The notes under the pieces were generated by a model that had not been told where the DNA came from, made no database searches, and was given only the letters and a program-made list of their open reading frames with translations. Made by a program: the position numbers and the translations under genes. From positions 124,001-188,000 of the forward strand of contig CAZCUD010000004.1 of assembly GCA_964501785.1 (NCBI GenBank): 64,000 nucleotides of DNA, written 5' to 3'. The first letter of the stretch is position 1. Each line of letters starts with the position of its first letter. The stretch is from DATBSK01 sp964501785 (GTDB lineage Bacteria; Actinomycetota; Acidimicrobiia; IMCC26256; PALSA-555). Shown here one piece after another: positions 9,260 through 17,999 of this stretch.

Positions 9260-10645
9260 GTGACCCGGCGCTTCCACGTGCGCACCTTCGGGTGTCAGAT
9301 GAACGAGCACGACTCGGAGCGCATCGCCGGGCTCCTCGCCGCGGAGGGCATGGAGTCGGTCGACGATCCCGATCGGGCGGACGTCGTCGTCCTCAACACC
9401 TGCTGCATCCGTGAGAACGCCGACAACAAGCTCTACGGGCACCTCGGCCACCTCCACTCCCTGAAGCAGCGACGGCCCGACCTCCAGATCGCGGTCGGCG
9501 GCTGCCTCGCGCAGAAGGATCGGGAGCGGATCGTCGAACGGGCCGGCCACGTCGACGTCGTCTTCGGCACCCACAACCTCCACCGGGCCGCGGAGCTGCT
9601 CCAGGAGGCACGCGACGAGGTCGAACCACTGGTCGAGATCGTCGACGAGCACGATGCCGACGCCGCGACGGTGCTCGGAGCGCTGCCGGTCCGTCGTGAG
9701 AGCCCGCACAGCGCTTGGGTGACGATCCAGATCGGGTGCGACAACTCGTGCACCTTCTGCATCGTCCCGATCGTCCGGGGCGCCGAGATCAGCCGCCGGA
9801 TGGGTGACATCGTGCGCGAGGTCGAGGAGCTGGCTGCGGATGGCGTCCGGGAGGTCACCCTCCTCGGCCAGAACGTCAACTCGTACGGTCGCGACCTCGG
9901 TGCCGGCCAATGGAGTCCACGCTTCGCCGATCTGCTGCGCGCCGTCGACGCCGTCGACGGGATCGGCCGCATCCGGTACACGTCGCCGCACCCGAAGGAC
10001 CTGCGCCCCGACACGATCGCGGCCATGGCGGAGTGCGAAGCCGTCTGCGAACAGCTCCATCTCCCGCTGCAGTCGGGCAGCGACCGCACCCTGTCGCGCA
10101 TGCACCGCGGGTACACGGCCGAGCGCTACCTCGCTCGGCTGGCCGACGCGCGTGCCGCGATCCCCGACCTCGCGGTCACGACCGATCTCATCGTCGGCTT
10201 CCCGGGTGAGTCCGACGACGACTTCGAGCGTACGCTCGACGTCGTCGACGCGGCTGCCTTCGACGCCGCGTACACCTTCGTGTTCTCGCCACGACCGGGG
10301 ACCCCGGCGGCCGAGATGACCGAGGACGCCGTGCCGACGGCCGTCGCGCAGGAGCGGATGGTGCGCCTCACCGAGGTGGTGGAGCGCCATGCCCTCGCGC
10401 ACCATCGGGCGCGGGTCGGGCTCGTCGAAGAGGTCCTCGTCGAGGGACCCTCGAAGAAGGACCCGGCGCGTCGCTCCGGCCGGACGCGACAGGGCAAGCT
10501 CGTCCACTTCGACGCTGACCCGGCCGACGCCCCCGCCGGGGCTCTCGTGTCGGTGCGGGTGACCCACGGTGCTCCGCACTGGCTCTCGGGTGACCTCGTG
10601 CGCGACCACGGCGGTCGACGCCGGATCCCCGTCGTCGCCGCTTGA
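9260..10645 (+). CDS. miaB: tRNA-2-methylthio-N6-dimethylallyladenosine synthase MiaB
   Basis: 461 aa radical-SAM methylthiotransferase that converts i6A37 of tRNAs into ms2i6A37. The N-terminal cluster cysteines lie in TFGCQMNEHDSE, NTCCIRENAD and GGCLAQKD. The radical-SAM triad is CDNSCTFC in the IGCDNSCTFCIVPxVRG context. LGQNVNSYG and LPLQSGSD are typical MiaB, and a TRAM domain ends the protein. The GTG at 9260 gives the normal N-terminus (RRFHVRTFGCQMN). The frame continues far upstream without a stop, but that part resembles no protein. The next gene, miaA, makes the substrate of this enzyme and overlaps it by 4 bases. Confidence 0.95.
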   Translation: MTRRFHVRTFGCQMNEHDSERIAGLLAAEGMESVDDPDRADVVVLNTCCIRENADNKLYGHLGHLHSLKQRRPDLQIAVGGCLAQKDRERIVERAGHVDVVFGTHNLHRAAELLQEARDEVEPLVEIVDEHDADAATVLGALPVRRESPHSAWVTIQIGCDNSCTFCIVPIVRGAEISRRMGDIVREVEELAADGVREVTLLGQNVNSYGRDLGAGQWSPRFADLLRAVDAVDGIGRIRYTSPHPKDLRPDTIAAMAECEAVCEQLHLPLQSGSDRTLSRMHRGYTAERYLARLADARAAIPDLAVTTDLIVGFPGESDDDFERTLDVVDAAAFDAAYTFVFSPRPGTPAAEMTEDAVPTAVAQERMVRLTEVVERHALAHHRARVGLVEEVLVEGPSKKDPARRSGRTRQGKLVHFDADPADAPAGALVSVRVTHGAPHWLSGDLVRDHGGRRRIPVVAA

Positions 10646-11559
10646 CGACCGAGCACCTGGCCCTCGTCGGGCCCACTGCGTCGGGCAAGTCCGCCCTGGC
10701 CCTCGACGTCGCCGAGCGCCTCGGTGACGTGGAGATCGTCTCGCTCGACTCGATGCAGGTCTATCGGGGGCTCGACATCGGCACCGCGACCCCGACGTCG
10801 GCCGAGCAGGCGCGGGTCCCGCACCACCTGGTCGACTGCGTCGAACCGGAGGAGGAGTGGTCGGTCGCCCGGACCCAGGACGCCGCCCGGGCCGCGGTCC
10901 GCGAGATCGAGTCCCGCGGCCGGCGCGCGCTGCTCGTGGGCGGCACCGGCCTCTACGTCCAGGCGGTCGTCGACGACCTTCGCTTCCCGGGCGAGGACCT
11001 CGCGGTGCGGTCGGAGCTCGAGGCATGGACCGCCGAGCCCGGAGGCGTCGCCGCCGCGCACGCCGAGCTGGAGGCGCTCGATCCGGCGGCGGCCGCGAAG
11101 ATCGATCCGCACAACGCGCGCCGGATCGTGCGCGCGCTCGAGGTCATCCGGTCGACCGGCCGGCCCTTCTCGTCCTTCGGGCCAGGCGTCGCCGGGTTCG
11201 GGCCGACGGCGTTCCCGGTCTCGATCGTCGGCGTCTGGCTGCCCCGCGAGGCCCTCGCCCGGCGGATCCGGACGCGGGTGTGCGCCATGCGGGATGCGGG
11301 ACTCCTCGGCGAGGTGCGGGGCCTGCAAGGGCGTCTGTCGCGGACGGCCGCCCAGGCGATCGGCTACAAGGAGCTCCTCGCGCACCTCGACGGCGAGACC
11401 TCCGAGGACGAGGCGTTCGAGCTCGTCGTGCGGCGGACCCGTTCGTTCGCCCGGCGTCAGCGCATGTGGTTCCGCCGCGACCCCCGCATCGAGTGGCTCG
11501 GAGCGGCCGAGAATCCCTGCCCGCTCGCCCTGGCACTCCTGGCAAGGTGGAGGGCGTGA
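10642..11559 (+). CDS. miaA: tRNA dimethylallyltransferase MiaA
   Basis: 305 aa enzyme that transfers a dimethylallyl group from DMAPP to N6 of A37 in tRNAs reading codons starting with U. P-loop GPTASGKS is at residues 10-17, followed by the family motifs DSMQVYRGLDIGTAKP-like (here GTATPT), GGTGLYVQAV, and QAIGYKE. The TTG at 10642 overlaps the miaB TGA by 4 bases (TTGA), and the protein begins TEHLALVGPTASGKS as expected. dapF overlaps its 3' end by one base. Confidence 0.95.
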   Translation: MTTEHLALVGPTASGKSALALDVAERLGDVEIVSLDSMQVYRGLDIGTATPTSAEQARVPHHLVDCVEPEEEWSVARTQDAARAAVREIESRGRRALLVGGTGLYVQAVVDDLRFPGEDLAVRSELEAWTAEPGGVAAAHAELEALDPAAAAKIDPHNARRIVRALEVIRSTGRPFSSFGPGVAGFGPTAFPVSIVGVWLPREALARRIRTRVCAMRDAGLLGEVRGLQGRLSRTAAQAIGYKELLAHLDGETSEDEAFELVVRRTRSFARRQRMWFRRDPRIEWLGAAENPCPLALALLARWRA

Positions 11560-12397
11560 TGCGGGTCTCCAAGCTCCACGGAACGGGGAACGACTTCCTC
11601 GTCACGGTCGCGGACGGCTCCGGCGCTCCCGGAGCCGAGGTCGCGCGCGCCCTGTGCGACCGGCACCGCGGCATCGGCGCCGACGGCCTGATCACCCTGC
11701 TGCCGGCATCCGGCGATGCCGACTGCACCATGGAGCTGCGCAACGCCGACGGACGGGTCGCCGAGATGAGCGGCAACGGCATCCGGTGCCTGGCCTGGGT
11801 GGCGCACCGGGAAGGGCTCGGCACCGACGGTCGTCTCGTGGTCGACACCGGCGGGGGGCGACGCGTCGTCACGGGTCGCTACGACGGCGTCGAGCTGCCG
11901 TACGCGACCGTCGACATGGGCCCGGTGACCTTCGAGCCGTCGGAGATCCCGGTCGACGCGCCGAGCCCCTTCGAGCTCGAAGCGACCTTCCACGGTGTGA
12001 CGTACCACGGCGATGCCGCCGGCGTGGGCAACCCGCACCTCGTCCTCTTCGTCGACGACGTCGCCGCCGCTCGCGTCACCCAGCACGGTCCGCGCCTCGA
12101 GCGCGACGACCGGTTCCCCAACCGCACCAACGTCGAGTTCGTCGAGGTCGTCGACCCGAAGCGCCTGAAGATGCGGGTCTGGGAACGCGGGGTCGGCGAG
12201 ACGCTGTCGTGCGGCACCGGAGTCTGCGCTGCCGCTGCCGCCGCGCATCGCCGGGGCCTCGTCGAGGACTCGGTGACGGTCGAGGTGCCGGGCGGGGAGC
12301 ACGTCGTGGGCATGGGTGACACCGTGCATCTCGGTGGTGGCGTGCTGCACGTGTTCGATGCCGAGGTCGACGAGCGGGAGCTCGTGCGGAGGCTGGC

Positions 12398-12401
<4 letters not shown>
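11559..12401 (+). CDS. dapF: diaminopimelate epimerase DapF
   Basis: 280 aa cofactor-independent racemase that converts LL- to meso-diaminopimelate for lysine and peptidoglycan cross-links. The two catalytic cysteines are C77 (MSGNGIRCLAW) and C218 (LSCGTGVCAA). Both pseudo-symmetric halves are complete. ATG at 11559 overlaps the miaA stop by one base. The frame is open upstream, but the family N-terminus KLHGTGNDF begins here. hflX starts inside its stop codon (ATGA). dapD and a DapC-like aminotransferase lie 1.3-2.5 kb downstream on the same strand. Confidence 0.96.
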
Positions 12402-13720
<1,319 letters not shown>

Positions 13721-13729
13721 CCTCCGTCG

Positions 13730-14893
13730 ATGGCGCGCGCTGCGGTCGAGGGGGGCTTCGTCCCGCCTCCGTATCCGCACGACCGCTTGGGTGGCCTCCT
13801 GGAGATCGCGGCGGCGGCGCCGGGTGGCCTGGTCGACGCCTCCGTCGGCACACCGGTGGATCCCACGCCGGCGTTCGTCGTGGAGGCGGCGCGGCGGGCC
13901 CTCGAGGACGCCACCGGCTACCCGGCGAGCATCGGGTATCCCGCACTCCGCGAAGCAGCCGTCGGCTGGATCCGGCGGCGCTTCGGCGTGGAGCTCGCGC
14001 CCGATGCCGTGACCGCGTGCGTGGGCACGAAGGAGGCGGTCGCCTCGTTGCCGCGGCTGCTGTCGCTGCGCGATCCGTCGCGCGACACCGTCCTCTACCC
14101 GGCGCTCGCCTACCCCACCTACGCGATGGGGGCGGAGCTCGCGGGTCTGCGAGCGGTGCCCGTACCCCTCGACGAGGGCTGGCGTCCCGACGTGGATCGC
14201 CTCGATCCCGAGGACGTCGGCCGGGCCCTGCTCCTGTGGTGCAACGACCCCGCGAACCCGACCGGCGTCGGCGCGCCGCCCGACCGGCTCGTGCGGACGG
14301 TCGCGTGGGCACGGGACCACGGGATCGTCGTCGCGAGCGACGAGTGCTACGCCGAGTTCACCTACGACGAGCACGGCGGGTCGGCCGACCCCGTGACCGC
14401 CCTCCAGGGCGGCACCGACGGGGTCCTGGCCGTGCACTCCCTGTCGAAGCGCTCCAACATGGCCGGCTTCCGGGTGGGGTTCTTCGCCGGTGACGCCGGG
14501 CTCGTCCGCTACCTGGGCGAGGTGCGCAAGCACGCCGGGATGATGATCCCGAGCCCGATGCAGGCGGCCGGCATCGCCGCGCTCGGCGACGACGGCCACG
14601 TCGAAGCGCAGCGGCGGCGCTACGCGACGCGCCGGGCTCGCCTCGTCGATGCCCTGGCATCGATCGGCATCGTCCACGACGGGGGCCCGTCGGCGTTCTA
14701 CCTGTGGCTCCGCGCCGCGAACGACGACACCGAGGCCTGGCCCCTCGCGACCCACCTGGCCCGGGCGGGTGTGCTCGTCGCCCCGGGCGACCTGTACGGT
14801 CCCGGCGGCGCGCACCACGTGCGGCTCGCGCTCACGCTCACCGACGAGCAGGTCGAGCGCGTCGCCACCAACGTCATCGGGCTCCAGAGGTGA
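13730..14893 (+). CDS. dapC: class I/II aminotransferase, probable succinyldiaminopimelate transaminase (DapC-like)
   Basis: 387 aa fold-type I PLP enzyme. The Schiff-base lysine is K240 (VHSLSKRSNMAGFRVGF), with D204 (VASDECYAEF) and N176 (NDPANPTG) for PLP binding, and a C-terminal Arg region (HHVRLALT). The SLSKRSNMAG context is typical of succinyldiaminopimelate and related aminotransferases. Twenty bases downstream is dapD, the preceding pathway step, and dapF is close upstream, so N-succinyl-L,L-diaminopimelate formation is the most likely reaction. The substrate is inferred from context; other amino donors or acceptors are possible. Confidence 0.82.
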   Translation: MARAAVEGGFVPPPYPHDRLGGLLEIAAAAPGGLVDASVGTPVDPTPAFVVEAARRALEDATGYPASIGYPALREAAVGWIRRRFGVELAPDAVTACVGTKEAVASLPRLLSLRDPSRDTVLYPALAYPTYAMGAELAGLRAVPVPLDEGWRPDVDRLDPEDVGRALLLWCNDPANPTGVGAPPDRLVRTVAWARDHGIVVASDECYAEFTYDEHGGSADPVTALQGGTDGVLAVHSLSKRSNMAGFRVGFFAGDAGLVRYLGEVRKHAGMMIPSPMQAAGIAALGDDGHVEAQRRRYATRRARLVDALASIGIVHDGGPSAFYLWLRAANDDTEAWPLATHLARAGVLVAPGDLYGPGGAHHVRLALTLTDEQVERVATNVIGLQR

Positions 14894-14913
14894 TCGGGGA
14901 TGAGTGATCGGGC

Positions 14914-15732
14914 ATGAGTGATCTGGCCGCGAGGGTCGGGGAGCTGTGGGACGACCGCGACGCGCTCGAGGCGCACGGGGACGCCCGTGAGGTCGTCCAT
15001 GCGGTCGTCGACATGCTCGACCAGGGCACCGCGCGGGTCGCGGAGGTCGTCGACGACGAGGTCGTCGTGCACGAGTGGTGCAAGCAGGCGATCCTCCTCC
15101 TGTTCCGGTTGGAGCAGATGGAGACCATCGAGGTCGGTCCGTTCGAGTACGCGGACAAGCTCCCGCTGAAGCACGGCTACGAGGCCGCGAAGGTGCGGGC
15201 GGTCCCGGGCTCGTCGGCGCGGTGGGGCTCCTACCTCGCGCCCGGCGTCATCCTCATGCCGAGCTACGTCAACATCGGTGCCCGGGTCGGTGAGGGCACC
15301 ATGGTCGACACGTGGGCGACGGTCGGTTCGTGTGCACAGATCGGCGCCCGGGTGCACCTGTCGGGTGGTGTCGGCATCGGCGGCGTGCTGGAGCCGCCCC
15401 AGGCGGCACCCGTGATCATCGGTGACGAGTGCACGATCGGCAGCCGGTGCATGGTGACCCAGGGGGCGCGGGTCGGTGACGGCAGCGTGCTCGGCGAGGG
15501 CGTGATCCTCAACCCGGGCATCCCCGTGATCGACGCCGAGACCGGTGAGGAGGTGAGCCGGGGAGTCGTGCCGCCGTGGTGCATCGTCGTGCAGGCGATG
15601 CGGCCCCGACAGTTCCCCGGAGGCGAGTACCACCTGCCGTGCGCGCTCATCATCCGCCGGCTCACCGAGGGGGAGCGGGCCGACAAGGCCAAGCTCAACG
15701 ACATCCTTCGTGACCACGGGGTGGCCACGTAG
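14914..15732 (+). CDS. dapD: tetrahydrodipicolinate N-succinyltransferase DapD
   Basis: 272 aa trimeric left-handed beta-helix acyltransferase that succinylates tetrahydrodipicolinate with succinyl-CoA. Hexapeptide repeats cover residues ~105-205 (PGVILMPSYVNIGARVGEGTM begins them), and HLSGGVGIGGVLEP is the family signature. It reads like the ~274-aa enterobacterial enzyme rather than the longer (~317 aa) mycobacterial DapD. An exact ATGAGTGATC duplicate lies 14 nt before the start. The earlier ATG opens a five-codon frame that ends on the real start codon. It converges on lexA across a duplicated hairpin. Confidence 0.93.
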   Translation: MSDLAARVGELWDDRDALEAHGDAREVVHAVVDMLDQGTARVAEVVDDEVVVHEWCKQAILLLFRLEQMETIEVGPFEYADKLPLKHGYEAAKVRAVPGSSARWGSYLAPGVILMPSYVNIGARVGEGTMVDTWATVGSCAQIGARVHLSGGVGIGGVLEPPQAAPVIIGDECTIGSRCMVTQGARVGDGSVLGEGVILNPGIPVIDAETGEEVSRGVVPPWCIVVQAMRPRQFPGGEYHLPCALIIRRLTEGERADKAKLNDILRDHGVAT

Positions 15733-15785
15733 CGACGGCGGAGACCGACCTCGGGAGGTCTCCCGAAGAGTCAGTTGAGGCGGCG
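15733..15785. repeat. 53-bp direct repeat, copy 1
   Basis: Identical over 53 bases to 15801-15853, with a 15-base spacer between them. It contains overlapping perfect hairpins (GACCTCGGGAGGTC and CGGGAGGTCTCCCG) and a displaced copy of the last codons and stop of lexA. Confidence 0.9.
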
Positions 15786-15800
15786 GCCCTGCCGGCGGCT

Positions 15801-15853
15801 CGACGGCGGAGACCGACCTCGGGAGGTCTCCCGAAGAGTCAGTTGAGGCGGCG
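15801..15853. repeat. 53-bp direct repeat, copy 2, covering the lexA 3' end
   Basis: Second copy of the 53-base unit. Its last 15 bases are the final four codons and stop of lexA. The hairpin lies between convergent dapD and lexA and may terminate both; the duplication gives two hairpins in series. Confidence 0.9.
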
Positions 15854-16468
15854 CAGGAGCGTGACGACCTTGCCGTAGATGGAGACGTCGGCCGGGTCGA
15901 AGATCATCTCGTCCATGGTCGGGTTCTCGGGGCGCAGCACGACCTTGCCCCGACGCTTGAGGTAGGTCTTGACGGTGGCTTCCTCGCCGGGGATGCCCGC
16001 GACGACGACCTCGCCGGGATCGGCGTCGGGCTGCTGGCGCACGACGACGTAGTCGCCGTCGAGGATGCCCGCGTCGACCATCGAGTCGCCGCGGACGCGC
16101 AGCATGAACAGCTGGCCGGCACCGGTGAAGTCCTCGGGGACGGGGACGCTCTCCTCGATGTTCTCGGCCGCGAGGACGCCCGTGCCGGCGGCGACGTCGC
16201 CGACCAGCGGGATGTGGCGGACCGGCCGTCGCTCGACCTGGGCGCCGGACTCCGCCTCGTAGACGAGCTCGATGGCCCGCGGCTTGGTGGGGTCGCGCTT
16301 GAGGTAGCCCTTGTCCTGGAGGGCGGCCAGGTGCGCGTGGACGGTCGAGCTCGACGAGAGGCCGACGGCCTCGCCGATCTCTCGCACGCTGGGGGGATAC
16401 CCCCGGTCGCGCACCTCGGCGTCGATGAACTCGAGTACCTGCCGCTGACGATCCGTGAGCTCGGTCAT
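15839..16468 (-). CDS. lexA: SOS repressor LexA
   Basis: 209 aa. The N-terminal winged helix (residues 1-65, with VREIGEAVGLSSSSTVHAHL as the recognition region) binds CGAAC-N4-GTTCG boxes. The C-terminal S24 domain self-cleaves when RecA filaments form. The cleavage site is A94-G95 (DVAAGTG), with catalytic S129 (RGDSMVDAGI) and K167 (ATVKTYLKR). ATG at 16466-16468 follows TACGTT by 6 nt, suggesting a leaderless message. Two LexA boxes lie just upstream, so the gene should repress itself. The 3' end lies inside the 53-bp direct repeat. Confidence 0.97.
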   Translation of the reverse strand: MTELTDRQRQVLEFIDAEVRDRGYPPSVREIGEAVGLSSSSTVHAHLAALQDKGYLKRDPTKPRAIELVYEAESGAQVERRPVRHIPLVGDVAAGTGVLAAENIEESVPVPEDFTGAGQLFMLRVRGDSMVDAGILDGDYVVVRQQPDADPGEVVVAGIPGEEATVKTYLKRRGKVVLRPENPTMDEMIFDPADVSIYGKVVTLLRRLN

Positions 16469-16483
16469 GCGCGCAACGTAACA

Positions 16484-16497
16484 CGATCAGGTGTTCG
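16484..16497. promoter_or_regulatory. LexA box A (one mismatch), lexA side
   Basis: CGATCAGGTGTTCG differs from CGAAC-N4-GTTCG at one base. It lies just upstream of the lexA -10 candidate (TACGTT on the minus strand, 16475-16480). Confidence 0.6.
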
Positions 16498-16500
16498 GGG

Positions 16501-16514
16501 CAAACACCTGTTCG
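16501..16514. promoter_or_regulatory. LexA box B (one mismatch), lexA side
   Basis: CAAACACCTGTTCG, one mismatch, 17 bases from box A. The pair should autoregulate lexA. Confidence 0.65.
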
Positions 16515-16556
16515 CTCGACGGCCGGCGAGCCGTGAGAAGGGCCTGCGGGACCATC

Positions 16557-16570
16557 CGAACATCCGTTCT
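16557..16570. promoter_or_regulatory. LexA box C (one mismatch), LysM side
   Basis: CGAACATCCGTTCT, one mismatch, directly upstream of the TTGACT -35 of the LysM gene. Confidence 0.65.
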
Positions 16571-16599
16571 TGACTCCGAACACCCGTTCGTGCTTGGAT
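16570..16599 (+). promoter_or_regulatory. promoter of the LysM gene, TTGACT-N18-TTGGAT
   Basis: -35 TTGACT (16570-16575) and -10 TTGGAT (16594-16599) enclose LexA box D. The leader would be about 130 nt. Confidence 0.5.
16577..16590. promoter_or_regulatory. LexA box D (perfect), LysM side
   Basis: CGAACACCCGTTCG, perfect, sits between the -35 and -10 of the LysM promoter. Confidence 0.9.
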
Positions 16600-16600
16600 G

Positions 16601-16614
16601 CGAACAGGCGTTCG
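16601..16614. promoter_or_regulatory. LexA box E (perfect), LysM side
   Basis: CGAACAGGCGTTCG, perfect, immediately after the -10 and about at the transcription start, 24 bases from box D. Confidence 0.9.
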
Positions 16615-16740
16615 TGGACACAGGAGCGCGGGGTACCCAGATCCGTTGCGGCACAAGGCTCGCAGCGCTGTCACACCCCCGTGGTCCGATCTTCCCCGGT
16701 CCACGGTCGCACGAGCGGCCCCGAAGCACAGGAACCGACG

Positions 16741-17187
16741 ATGGCAGCGATCACGACCTCACCCGGATACGACACGGCGCTCTGGACCGCGACCAGGCGC
16801 CGTGCTCCCAGCGGAGCCATCCCGCGTCACGGGTCCCGGGTGTCGCGCACGAGCCCTGCGACCTTCCGGCGCCGACGCCTGGCCGTGGCCACGTCGGCGT
16901 TGGGAGGCCTGGTGCTCGTCGCAGCAACGGCGGGCGTAGCGCTCGGGGGCATCCCCCTCGCAGCTCCCGAGCGCCGCCCCGCCTCTGTCTCCACGATCCA
17001 GGCCGCCGCCGGCGCGCCCGACGCGGGCGCGCTCGCCACCGTCGTGGTCGAGCCCGGCGACACCCTGTGGTCGATCGCGAGCCGCCTCGCGCCGCACGAC
17101 GACCCACGGCCGCTGGTCGACGAGCTGTCGTCCGCACGCGATGGCGCTCCGCTCCAGGTCGGCGAGCGCATCCGGATCCCGCAGTAG
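16741..17187 (+). CDS. SOS-controlled LysM membrane protein (ChiZ/DivS/YneA-like)
   Basis: 148 aa. An Arg-rich cytosolic N-terminus (residues 1-46) precedes one membrane helix (47-71). A short linker leads to a LysM peptidoglycan-binding domain (~101-148, VEPGDTLWSIASRLAPHDDPRPLVDEL then LQVGERIRIP). Divergence from lexA, position before nrdR and three LexA boxes match the place of mycobacterial Rv2719c (ChiZ), corynebacterial divS and Bacillus yneA, SOS-induced proteins that delay division. The role in halting septation is inferred from that synteny. No hydrolase domain is visible. The start is the ATG 8 nt after AGGA; the frame is open upstream but would place the start between the LexA boxes. 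Confidence 0.85.
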   Translation: MAAITTSPGYDTALWTATRRRAPSGAIPRHGSRVSRTSPATFRRRRLAVATSALGGLVLVAATAGVALGGIPLAAPERRPASVSTIQAAAGAPDAGALATVVVEPGDTLWSIASRLAPHDDPRPLVDELSSARDGAPLQVGERIRIPQ

Positions 17188-17234
17188 GCGTCCCGACGCG
17201 AGCCGGCTGGCACGCCGTGGCGCCGGACGACCGG

Positions 17235-17240
17235 TACCGT
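17235..17240 (+). promoter_or_regulatory. -10 candidate TACCGT for nrdR
   Basis: TACCGT ends 7 nt before the GTG of nrdR at 17248, the spacing seen at other probable leaderless starts here. Confidence 0.35.
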
Positions 17241-17247
17241 GGGAGCC

Positions 17248-17727
17248 GTGCGCTGCCCCTATTGCGAGCACGACGACGACAAGGTCGTCGACTCGCGGTC
17301 GCTCGAGGGCGGGGCCGCGGTGCGTCGGCGTCGGGAGTGCCTCGCCTGCGGCCGCCGCTACACCACCCACGAGCGGGTGGTGGAGCTCCCCCTGATGGTC
17401 GTGAAGCGCTCGGGGCTCAAAGAGCCCTTCGAGGGCGCCAAGCTCGCCGACGGCATCGGCAAGGCGGTCGCGGGGCGCGCCATCACGCCCGAGATGGTCG
17501 AGGCGATCGTGGCCGGCGTCGAGGAGGACGCTCGGGCGTCGGGCCCGGAGGTCACCAGCGACGTGCTCGGCATGGCGGTGCTGGAGCGCCTGGGGCAGCT
17601 CGACGACGTGGCCTACCTGCGCTTCGCCTCGGTCTACAAGGGCTTCGCCGACGCCTCCGACTTCGAGCGGGAGGCCGTGGCCCTGCGCAAGGTCACCGCC
17701 CCCAAGCGTCGGCGCCCGGCCCGCTGA
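17248..17727 (+). CDS. nrdR: ribonucleotide reductase repressor NrdR
   Basis: 159 aa. A zinc ribbon (C3, C6, C31, C34: RCPYC and CLACGRRYTT) is followed by an ATP-cone domain (~residues 45-135, LPLMVVKRSGLKEPFEGAKL). It senses ATP/dATP and represses ribonucleotide reductase genes by binding paired 16-bp NrdR boxes. The GTG at 17248 gives the invariant MRCPYC-type N-terminus; the GTG nine bases earlier would add three residues. The likely target, nrdJ, lies downstream with a palindrome after its promoter. Confidence 0.95.
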   Translation: MRCPYCEHDDDKVVDSRSLEGGAAVRRRRECLACGRRYTTHERVVELPLMVVKRSGLKEPFEGAKLADGIGKAVAGRAITPEMVEAIVAGVEEDARASGPEVTSDVLGMAVLERLGQLDDVAYLRFASVYKGFADASDFEREAVALRKVTAPKRRRPAR

Positions 17728-17815
17728 GGCCGACCTCGGCCGACGGGGCGAGGGGCGCCTGGGGCCGCTGTTGCTCCTGCGCCTCGGCGTGGCTGGCGCT
17801 CGCGAAAGTTGCCGG

Positions 17816-17845
17816 TTGACACGCGTGGAATTTCGGTGTTGTAAT
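17816..17845 (+). promoter_or_regulatory. nrdJ promoter TTGACA-N18-TGTAAT
   Basis: -35 TTGACA (17816-17821, consensus) and -10 TGTAAT (17840-17845, one mismatch) make one of the best sigma-70-type promoters in the window. Transcription should start near 17852, about 150 nt before nrdJ. Confidence 0.7.
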
Positions 17846-17876
17846 TCACGCCGCATCTCGCGTTCCGGGGGGAGAA

Positions 17877-17896
17877 GACCACAAGATCTTGTGGTC
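17877..17896. promoter_or_regulatory. 20-bp perfect palindrome, probable NrdR box
   Basis: GACCACAAGATCTTGTGGTC reads identically on both strands, about 25 bp downstream of the predicted nrdJ transcription start. An ACAAGATCTTGT-type core resembles NrdR boxes, and nrdR is the adjacent gene. Confidence 0.6.
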
Positions 17897-17901
17897 TAGG
17901 A

Positions 17902-17917
17902 TCGGAAGATCCTGTCG
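17902..17917. promoter_or_regulatory. second, weaker NrdR-box-like site
   Basis: TCGGAAGATCCTGTCG matches the core of the palindrome at 11 of 16 positions. The centre-to-centre distance is 23 bp, not the usual ~31 bp, so pairing is uncertain. Confidence 0.3.
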
Positions 17918-17999
17918 TCTCGGGCACGGGCAACCGACCAACCACCACGACGGACCCGAGCAGGGGACACCCGACCAGGGGACAGGGGAGGACGCACTC

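Noticed and set aside
9185..11026. Upstream extension of the TauE/SafE frame across miaB
   Set aside because: The hydrophobic protein starts cleanly at 9184 after CAGGAT; the extension is charged low-complexity sequence opposite miaB.
17728..17999. Adenosylcobalamin riboswitch upstream of the B12-dependent reductase
   Set aside because: No B12-box-like conserved core, and the promoter at 17816 leaves only ~150 nt, too short for the full element. A palindromic operator explains the region better.
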